A stretch of DNA of 64,000 nucleotides, from assembly GCA_963725645.1 (NCBI GenBank), contig CAVRZD010000005.1:62001-126000 (forward strand), given 5' to 3'. The DNA comes from JALYZC01 sp963725645 (lineage in GTDB: Bacteria; Actinomycetota; Thermoleophilia; Solirubrobacterales; Solirubrobacteraceae). Position 1 is the first letter of the stretch. The number at the start of each line of letters is the position of its first letter. The notes under the pieces are model-generated. The model was given only the letters and a program-made list of their open reading frames with translations. It ran no database searches and was not told the DNA's origin. The position numbers and the translations under genes were made by a program. Shown piece by piece: positions 58,818 to 64,000 of the stretch.

Positions 58818-60269
58818 ATGGCTGCAATCGACACCACCACCCCGGCGGACGCCAAGGTCGTCGAGGGGTCGGATGGCCTCCTGCTCGAGGTCGACGGCCA
58901 GATCGTCCCCAATTACGACGCCACGATCATCCCCTTCGAGGAGGGCGACGTGGTCACCGGCAAGGTCGTGCGCATCGACGCCGACGAGGTGCTGGTCGAC
59001 ATCGGCTACAAGTCCGAGGGCGTCATCCCCGCCCACGAGCTCTCGATCCGCAAGTCCGTGGATCCCTCCGACGAGGTCGAGCTGGGCGAGGAGGTCGACG
59101 CCCTGGTGCTCACGAAGGAGGACCAGGACGGGCGCCTGATCCTGTCCAAGAAGCGCGCGCGCTTCGAGAAGGCGTGGCGCCGGATCGAGGCCGCCGCGGA
59201 GTCGGGCGAGCCGGTCGAGGGCCAGGTCATCGAGGTCGTCAAGGGCGGCCTGATCATCGACCTCGGGGTGCGCGGCTTCCTGCCCGCCTCGCTGGTCGAC
59301 ATCCGCCGCGTCCCGCACCTCGACGACTACCTCGGCCAGAAGATCGAGTGCAAGGTGATCGAGCTCAACCGCTCGCGCAACAACGTCGTGCTCTCGCGTC
59401 GCGCGGTGCTGGAGGAGGAGCGCAAGGAGGTCCGCCAGCAGATCCTCGACCGGCTGCAGCCGGGCCTCGTGGTCGAGGGCCAGATCTCCAACATCGTCGA
59501 CTTCGGCGCCTTCGTCGACCTCGACGGCATCGACGGCCTGATCCACATCTCCGAGCTGTCGTGGTCGCACGTCAACCACCCCAGCGAGATCCTTTCGATC
59601 GGCGACACCGTGTCGGTCAAGGTCCTCGACATCGACCGGGACCGCCAGCGCATCTCGCTCGGCCTCAAGCAGACGCAGGAGGATCCCTGGCAGCGGGTCG
59701 TGGACACCTACAACGTCAACGACGAGCTCGAGGGCAAGGTCACCAAGGTCGTCACCTTCGGCGCGTTCGTCGAGATCCTCGACGGCGTCGAGGGGCTCGT
59801 GCACATCTCCGAGCTGGCGCCCCACCACATCGAGAACCCGCGGGAAATCGTGGAGCAGGGGGACAAGGTCAAGGTCCGCATCCTGGAGATCGACTCCGAG
59901 CGGCGGCGGCTCTCGCTGTCCATCAAGCGCGTCGAGGGCCAGAACCTGCCGCTGCGCACGCTCGAGCCCGAGGAGGGCGCCGCTCCCGCCGAGGGCGCGG
60001 CCGAGGGCGCCGGCGACCTCGACAACGTCCCCGAGCTGGAGCTCTCCGAGGACGTGTTCACGGGTGAGGACGTCCCGCCGCCGGCCGAGGGCGAGGCCGA
60101 ACCGGCCGCTCCCGCCGAGCCGGAGGCGGATGCCGCGCCGGCCGAGGCGCCCGAACCAGCCGCGCCGGCGGCCGAGCCCGCCCCCGCCGAGCCGGCCGAG
60201 TCGGCCAACGGCGAGCCGCAGGCGGAGGCGGCGGCGCCGGAAGACGCTCCGTCCGACCAGCCGGCCTAG
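58818..60269 (+). CDS. rpsA: 30S ribosomal protein S1
   Basis: S1 holds mRNA on the 30S subunit. The 483-residue protein has four S1 (OB-fold) domains: around residues 41-108 (VVTGKVVRIDADEVLVDIGY), 127-193 (VIEVVKGGLIIDLGVRGFLP), 214-282 (GQISNIVDFGAFVDLDGIDG) and 299-368 (GKVTKVVTFGAFVEILDGVE), then a Glu/Pro/Ala-rich acidic tail of about 100 residues. Four domains are normal for actinobacteria. A -10-like TAACCT (58803-58808) precedes the ATG by nine bases. coaE follows. Confidence 0.96.
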   Translation: MAAIDTTTPADAKVVEGSDGLLLEVDGQIVPNYDATIIPFEEGDVVTGKVVRIDADEVLVDIGYKSEGVIPAHELSIRKSVDPSDEVELGEEVDALVLTKEDQDGRLILSKKRARFEKAWRRIEAAAESGEPVEGQVIEVVKGGLIIDLGVRGFLPASLVDIRRVPHLDDYLGQKIECKVIELNRSRNNVVLSRRAVLEEERKEVRQQILDRLQPGLVVEGQISNIVDFGAFVDLDGIDGLIHISELSWSHVNHPSEILSIGDTVSVKVLDIDRDRQRISLGLKQTQEDPWQRVVDTYNVNDELEGKVTKVVTFGAFVEILDGVEGLVHISELAPHHIENPREIVEQGDKVKVRILEIDSERRRLSLSIKRVEGQNLPLRTLEPEEGAAPAEGAAEGAGDLDNVPELELSEDVFTGEDVPPPAEGEAEPAAPAEPEADAAPAEAPEPAAPAAEPAPAEPAESANGEPQAEAAAPEDAPSDQPA

Positions 60270-60298
60270 CCGAGCGGCCGGCGCGAGGAGGCACCGTG

Positions 60299-60883
60299 GT
60301 GCCCTTCATCGGCCTCACCGGCGGCATCGGTGCCGGCAAGTCCACGGCGCTGGAGGCGCTGGAGCGCCTGGGCGCCGCGACGCTCTCCACCGACGCGGTG
60401 GTCCACGAGCTCTACGCCTCCGACGAGGTGCGCGATGCCGTGGTCCAGCGCTGGGGGGAGGACGTTGCGCCGAACGGCGCGGTCGACCGCGACGCGGTGG
60501 CGGCCCGCGCGTTCGCGTCCGACGACGAGCGCGCCTGGCTCGAGCAGCTGCTGTGGCCGCGCGTGGGCGCGCGCGTGGCGGAATGGCGCCGGGAGGTCGG
60601 TTCCCGGCGGCCGGTCCCGCCGGCCGCCGTGGTCGAGGTGCCGCTGCTGTTCGAGGCCGGGATGGAGGGCGTGTTCGACGCCACGATCGCGATCGTCGCC
60701 GACGAGCCCGTGCGCGCCGAGCGCGCCGCCGCCCGTGGACACGCGGCGGTCGACGAACGCGCCGCGCGCCAGCTCGGCCAGGAGGAGAAGGCCGGACGCG
60801 CGACGTTCGCGGTCGCAAACTCCGGGACCGAGGAGGAGTTGCAGCGCAAGCTGTCGGCGATCCTTGAGAGAGTGGACGCATGA
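60299..60883 (+). CDS. coaE: Dephospho-CoA kinase CoaE
   Basis: CoaE phosphorylates dephospho-CoA in the last step of CoA synthesis. The 194-residue protein has P-loop GLTGGIGAGKSTALEALE, STDAVVHELY with the substrate Asp, VVEVPLLFEAGMEGVFD and the CoaE lid RAERAAARGH; QEEKAGRATFAVANSGTEEE closes it. Two adjacent GTG codons (60296 and 60299) can start it; 60299 is better spaced from GAGGAG at 60285-60290. Its stop overlaps the transglycosylase gene by ATGA. Confidence 0.93.
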   Translation: MPFIGLTGGIGAGKSTALEALERLGAATLSTDAVVHELYASDEVRDAVVQRWGEDVAPNGAVDRDAVAARAFASDDERAWLEQLLWPRVGARVAEWRREVGSRRPVPPAAVVEVPLLFEAGMEGVFDATIAIVADEPVRAERAAARGHAAVDERAARQLGQEEKAGRATFAVANSGTEEELQRKLSAILERVDA

Positions 60884-61545
60884 GCACCCGGCGCGCGACC
60901 GCTCCGGCTGCGGCCAGGCCCCGCGGGCGGCGCGCCGCGCCGCGGCGCTCGGCGGCGCGCGCGCATGTGATCCGGAGGCGCGTGATCGCGGCCGTGATCG
61001 CGATCACGACGCTCGGGCTCGCGGGCGTGCTGCTCTACCCGATGCTCCACCACGCGGTCAAGGAGATCACGCTGCCGCTGCGCCACGAGGACATCATTCG
61101 CCAGCAGGCGGCGCGCAAGCACCTCGACCCGGCGCTGATCGCCGCCGTGATCTACGCGGAGTCGAAGTTCAACGCGCGCGACTCCTCGACCGGCGCGAAG
61201 GGCCTGATGCAGATCCAGCCCGACACCGCGCGCTTCATCGCGCGACGCTCGGGCGGCACGGCGTTCAGCGTCGCCGACCTCTCGGACCCGCAGACGAACA
61301 TCTCCTACGGCTCGTACTACCTGCGCTACCTGCTGGACGGCTACGACGGCAACACGACGCTCGCCCTGGCCGCCTACAACGGCGGCGAGACGAACGTCGA
61401 CGACTGGATCCGGAAGTCCGGGCGCGGAGCCGCCGGCTTCCGCGAGTCCGACATCCCGTTCGCCGAGACGCGGGCGTACGTGGACCGCGTGCTGCAGGCG
61501 CGCCGGGACTACCGCGACAACTACGCCCGCGAGCTGGGGCTGTAG
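60880..61545 (+). CDS. Lytic transglycosylase
   Basis: A 221-residue murein lytic transglycosylase of the SLT type. A basic N-terminal tail and one membrane anchor (VIAAVIAITTLGLAGVLLY) precede the domain HLDPALIAAVIYAESKFNA, with the catalytic Glu in YAESKFN, then STGAKGLMQIQPDTARF, ISYGSYYLRYLLDGYDGN and ALAAYNGGETNVDDW. It cleaves peptidoglycan outside the cell. rpsA-coaE-transglycosylase is a short gene string. Confidence 0.9.
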   Translation: MSTRRATAPAAARPRGRRAAPRRSAARAHVIRRRVIAAVIAITTLGLAGVLLYPMLHHAVKEITLPLRHEDIIRQQAARKHLDPALIAAVIYAESKFNARDSSTGAKGLMQIQPDTARFIARRSGGTAFSVADLSDPQTNISYGSYYLRYLLDGYDGNTTLALAAYNGGETNVDDWIRKSGRGAAGFRESDIPFAETRAYVDRVLQARRDYRDNYARELGL

Positions 61546-62031
61546 GTGCGCCTGGCGCAGGTGAACATCGCGCTTCCGCGCGAGCCGCTGGACTCCCCGG
61601 CGCTGGCCGAGTTCGTGGCTGCGCTCGAGCCGGTCAACGCGCTCGCCGACGCCAGCCCGGGCTTCGTCTGGCGGCTGCAGACCGAGGAGGGCGACGCCAC
61701 CGGCATCAGGGCCTTCGGGGACGATCGCCTGATCGTGAACATGTCGGTGTGGGAGTCGCTGGAGGCGCTGCGCGCGTTCGTCTACGCGAGCGCCCACAAG
61801 GAGGTGATGCGCCGGCGCCGTGAGTGGTTCGAGCGGATGGGCGCGGCGTTCCTGGCGCTGTGGTGGGTGCCGGCCGGCACGCTGCCCGCCGTCGCCGACG
61901 CCGAGGCGCGGCTGGCGCACCTGCGCGAGCACGGGCCCACGCCGCACGCGTTCACGTTCCGCCAGTCGTTCCCGCCCGGCGGCGCGCCGGAGCCGGCGCG
62001 CGACGACGCCGAGCTCTGCCCGGCCGGCTAG
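61546..62031 (+). CDS. DUF3291 domain-containing protein
   Basis: A 161-residue protein of the DUF3291 ABM-like fold. VRLAQVNIALPREPLDSPAL is the classic opening, NALADASPGFVWRLQTEEGD and IVNMSVWESLEALRAFVYAS follow, and ALWWVPAGTLPAVADAEARL completes the barrel. Function unknown; relatives resemble monooxygenases of the antibiotic-biosynthesis type. GTG 61546 immediately follows the transglycosylase stop. Confidence 0.85.
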   Translation: MRLAQVNIALPREPLDSPALAEFVAALEPVNALADASPGFVWRLQTEEGDATGIRAFGDDRLIVNMSVWESLEALRAFVYASAHKEVMRRRREWFERMGAAFLALWWVPAGTLPAVADAEARLAHLREHGPTPHAFTFRQSFPPGGAPEPARDDAELCPAG

Positions 62032-62843
62032 CCGTCGTCCGTCACCCGGCGGCGGAGCACCATGCCCCCGCCGACCAGGATCGCGCCGAGCAGCGCGACG
62101 GCGCCGATGTCGGCGCCGGTGTTCGGCAGGCTCGAGCTCGAGGAGGTGTCGCTGCCGGTGCTCGAGCTGCCGGTGCCGCTGGAGCCGGAGTCCGAGCTGC
62201 CCGTCGCGGTCGAGCCGCTGCCGCTCGCCGACCCGGAGGCGCTGCCACCGCCGCCGCCGCCGGAGGAGGCCGCCGTCACGACGACCTTGCCCTTCATGAA
62301 GGGGTGCGGCGTGCAGTGGAACGTGTAGGTCCCGGCCCTGGAGAAGGTGTGCGAGCCGCTTGCGCCCTTGCGCAGGATGCCGGTGTCGAACGAGCCGTCG
62401 TCGGCAGTGGCCGAGTGGCCGGACGGCCCGCTGTTGGACCAGGTGACGCTCTCGCCCGCGGTCACGGTGATCGTGCTCGGCGTGTACTTGAAGTCGCTGA
62501 TCGTGTCGCCGCCGGCGGCGCGGGCGACCGCGCGCACCTTGACGGGCTGCCGCGCGGCGAGCACCGAGGTGCGCCCGGGGTGGGCGCGCGTGGGCGGAGC
62601 GGCCGGGGCGGGAGCAGCCTGGGCCGCGGGTGCGGCCGGTGCCGCGCTCGGCGCGGGCGCAGGTACGGGCGCCGGCACCGGCGTGGCGGCCGCCGGCGGC
62701 GTGGCGGTGGCGGCGGGATCGGTCGCCTGCGCACCCGTCGCGGGGGGCGGCGGCGTACTCTCTCCGCCGTCCGCGGCGAACAGCAGCGCCGGCGTCGCGA
62801 GCCCGGCCAGCAGCACATAGACGAACATGACGACGCGGGCCAT
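62028..62843 (-). CDS. Cell-wall anchored cupredoxin-domain protein with LPxTG-type motif
   Basis: A 271-residue secreted protein. Signal peptide (VVMFVYVLLAGLATPALLFA), a Pro/Ala/Thr-rich stalk to about residue 90, then a cupredoxin domain: STITVTAGESVTWSN, His in GPSGHSATADD and the Cu loop FHCTPHPFMKGKVVV supplying Cys, His and Met. A Ser/Gly linker leads to LPNTG, a membrane helix and RRR, the classical sortase signal. It is likely to be a blue-copper electron carrier fixed to the wall. No sortase gene is in the window. Confidence 0.85.
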   Translation of the reverse strand: MARVVMFVYVLLAGLATPALLFAADGGESTPPPPATGAQATDPAATATPPAAATPVPAPVPAPAPSAAPAAPAAQAAPAPAAPPTRAHPGRTSVLAARQPVKVRAVARAAGGDTISDFKYTPSTITVTAGESVTWSNSGPSGHSATADDGSFDTGILRKGASGSHTFSRAGTYTFHCTPHPFMKGKVVVTAASSGGGGGGSASGSASGSGSTATGSSDSGSSGTGSSSTGSDTSSSSSLPNTGADIGAVALLGAILVGGGMVLRRRVTDDG

Positions 62844-62884
62844 CCACTCAATCTAGACGCCGGACCAGGAAGAATCCTTCCCGC

Positions 62885-63697
62885 GTGACGTTTTCGCCCT
62901 CGCACATTCGTCCGGCGATGATCCGGCGCCGCGCCGCCTGCGCAGGCACGGCGCAGATGCGCCGAGCCCTCGCCAGCCCCGGCGGCTTCGCCCTCGCGAC
63001 GTCCGTCTACATCGTCGCGGCGCTCCTGATCGACCGCGGCGCAGACCCCGCCGGCGAGGCCGCGATCGGCGCGGTCACCTGGGGCGCCCTGCTGCTCGCC
63101 TGCCGTCGGCTGGACCCGCTCGATCGTGCGCGGGTGGCCGCGCTCGTACTGATCGCGACCGTGGGCGAGATCGTCGGCTCGCAGGTCTTCGAGTGGTACA
63201 CGTACCGGCGCCACGACCTGCCCGCCTTCGTTCCGCCCGGCCACGGCCTCGTGTACCTCGCCGGGCTGCGGCTGGCGCGCAGCTCGTTCGTGGGCCGTCA
63301 CGCACGGGCGGTCACGCGGGGCGCGCTGGCTGTCGGCGGCGGCTGGGCGCTCGCCGGCGTCACGCTGATGACCCGCGCCGACGTCGCCGGAGCGCTGTGC
63401 ATGACCCTGCTCGCGATCCTGCTCCTGCGCAGCCGCGTGCCCACGCTGTACGCGTGCATGTTCGCCTGCGTCGCGCTGCTGGAGCTGTTCGGGACGGCGA
63501 TCGGCACCTGGCGGTGGGCCGAGCTGGGCCCGAACTTCGCGCTGCCTGCGGGCAACCCGCCCAGCGGGATCGCCGCCGGGTACTGCCTCTTCGACGCGCT
63601 CGCACTGCGGCTCGGGCCGCGGCTGCTGCGACTGTGGCGCGCCCGCCCCGGGCGCCTCGCGCCCGCTCGACGCACCGAATGTGAGCAGGTCGGATAG
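62885..63697 (+). CDS. Hypothetical multi-pass membrane protein
   Basis: A protein of up to 270 residues with about seven hydrophobic helices (for example FALATSVYIVAALLIDRG, AALVLIATVGEIVGSQVFEW, ALCMTLLAILLL), containing YTYRRHDLPAFVPPGHGLVY between helices, a motif I cannot place. The start is uncertain: GTG 62885, ATG 62921 or ATG 62957. It ends near the start of the truncated gene at the window edge. Confidence 0.6.
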   Translation: MTFSPSHIRPAMIRRRAACAGTAQMRRALASPGGFALATSVYIVAALLIDRGADPAGEAAIGAVTWGALLLACRRLDPLDRARVAALVLIATVGEIVGSQVFEWYTYRRHDLPAFVPPGHGLVYLAGLRLARSSFVGRHARAVTRGALAVGGGWALAGVTLMTRADVAGALCMTLLAILLLRSRVPTLYACMFACVALLELFGTAIGTWRWAELGPNFALPAGNPPSGIAAGYCLFDALALRLGPRLLRLWRARPGRLAPARRTECEQVG

Positions 63698-63727
63698 GGT
63701 CGCCCGGTCGCCAAGGAGGGCCCCAAG

Positions 63728-64000
63728 ATGCGCCGCGCCGCCGCCGTCGTCACGCTGCTGTTCGGGATCTGGATCCTGATCTTCACGTTCGCCTTCAACC
63801 TGTTCGGACGCACGAGCGACGCCGACAAGGTGACGGACGCGTTCCGCACGACCCTGTCGGACCGCGGGCTGGTCGCGCTCGAGCAGCAGTACGGGGTCAT
63901 CCGCGGCTTCGGGCTCCAGTTCGTCGGCGAGCTGCGGCCCGCGCTGGCGCAGCGCCTGGGGATGACCGTGCCCGAATTCGACCGCTACGTGTCGGCGAAC
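63728..64000 (+). CDS. Membrane-anchored hypothetical protein, 3' end beyond the window
   Basis: The first 91 residues of a gene cut by the window end. The N-terminus MRRAAAVVTLLFGIWILIFT is a single hydrophobic anchor, followed by NLFGRTSDADKVTDAFRTTL and REL-type helical sequence (GFGLQFVGELRPALAQRLGM). The ribosome site AAGGAGG lies about 7-10 bases before the ATG (63712-63719). No family recognised from this fragment. Confidence 0.6.
   Translation, partial: MRRAAAVVTLLFGIWILIFTFAFNLFGRTSDADKVTDAFRTTLSDRGLVALEQQYGVIRGFGLQFVGELRPALAQRLGMTVPEFDRYVSAN

Noticed and set aside
62150..62270. Tandem repeat encoding Ser/Gly in the cupredoxin gene
   Set aside because: Degenerate low-complexity linker before the LPNTG signal, expected in wall-anchored proteins, not a separate repeat element.
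60412..62847. Minus-strand open frame of 811 codons over coaE and the transglycosylase
   Set aside because: Shadow of plus-strand genes with a composition unlike any protein; the real minus-strand gene is the cupredoxin in another frame.

Overview
The window is very GC-rich bacterial chromosome with many GTG starts, tight ATGA/GTGA overlaps and G/C in nearly every third codon position. Gene families and order (hrcA-dnaJ-prmA, yqeY-phoH-ybeY-era, rpsA-coaE-transglycosylase, fused trpGD, HadA/HadB-like dehydratases, an LPxTG-anchored cupredoxin) suggest a deep-branching actinobacterium, most likely of the Thermoleophilia/Solirubrobacterales type. This is inference from gene content; no 16S gene is present. 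Almost everything is chromosomal core or ordinary accessory metabolism. I see no prophage, insertion sequence, CRISPR array, rRNA or tRNA, and no gene-free stretch longer than about 300 bases.

Layout. 0-3.5 kb: murJ and lepA, both with shredded reading frames. 3.5-7.4 kb: small enzymes, a ketoreductase plus HadA/HadB-like dehydratase pair, and an ArsR-SRPBCC pair. 7.5-11.3 kb: DUF899 protein, then hrcA-dnaJ-prmA. 11.4-18.4 kb: methyltransferase, hydrolase, DM13 and DUF1059 proteins, a flavodoxin-like protein divergent from a cation/proton antiporter across a perfect palindrome, a molybdoenzyme-reductase-DUF6510 operon and a YbaK deacylase. 18.5-25 kb: an ABC exporter, a secreted protein, and a rhodanese divergent from an ArsR-DUF2892-MMPL-TauE operon with a strong inverted-repeat operator. 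25-27.8 kb: yqeY-phoH-ybeY-era. 27.8-30.7 kb: ArsA-like ATPase, crtB, geranylgeranyl-reductase-like flavoprotein. 30.7-39.1 kb: hisIE-trpE-trpGD-trpC-htrA-trpF-trpB-trpA. 39.1-46 kb: branched-chain amino-acid ABC system with two binding proteins. 46 kb: a scar where a sigma-factor tail meets an ABC-permease tail. 46.4-52.6 kb: hypothetical, DUF488, nitronate monooxygenase-like, epimerase, SMR/TetR and malic enzyme genes. 52.7-64 kb: polA, a DMT transporter, a second geranylgeranyl-reductase-like gene with an FkbM methyltransferase, rpsA, coaE, a transglycosylase, the LPxTG cupredoxin and membrane proteins cut by the window end.

The most unusual signal is not a gene. About 60 single-base insertions and a smaller number of single-base deletions break murJ, lepA, hisIE, the first half of the trp operon and a few other genes. 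Each insertion falls exactly on a codon boundary of the intended frame, and in most cases the extra base is G after a codon ending in C, or C after a codon ending in G. Removing them restores full-length conserved proteins, so the genes are not decaying; a consensus or processing artefact is the likeliest explanation, but the codon phasing is not what ordinary sequencing error gives. trpE additionally carries an in-frame TAG at a conserved tyrosine.
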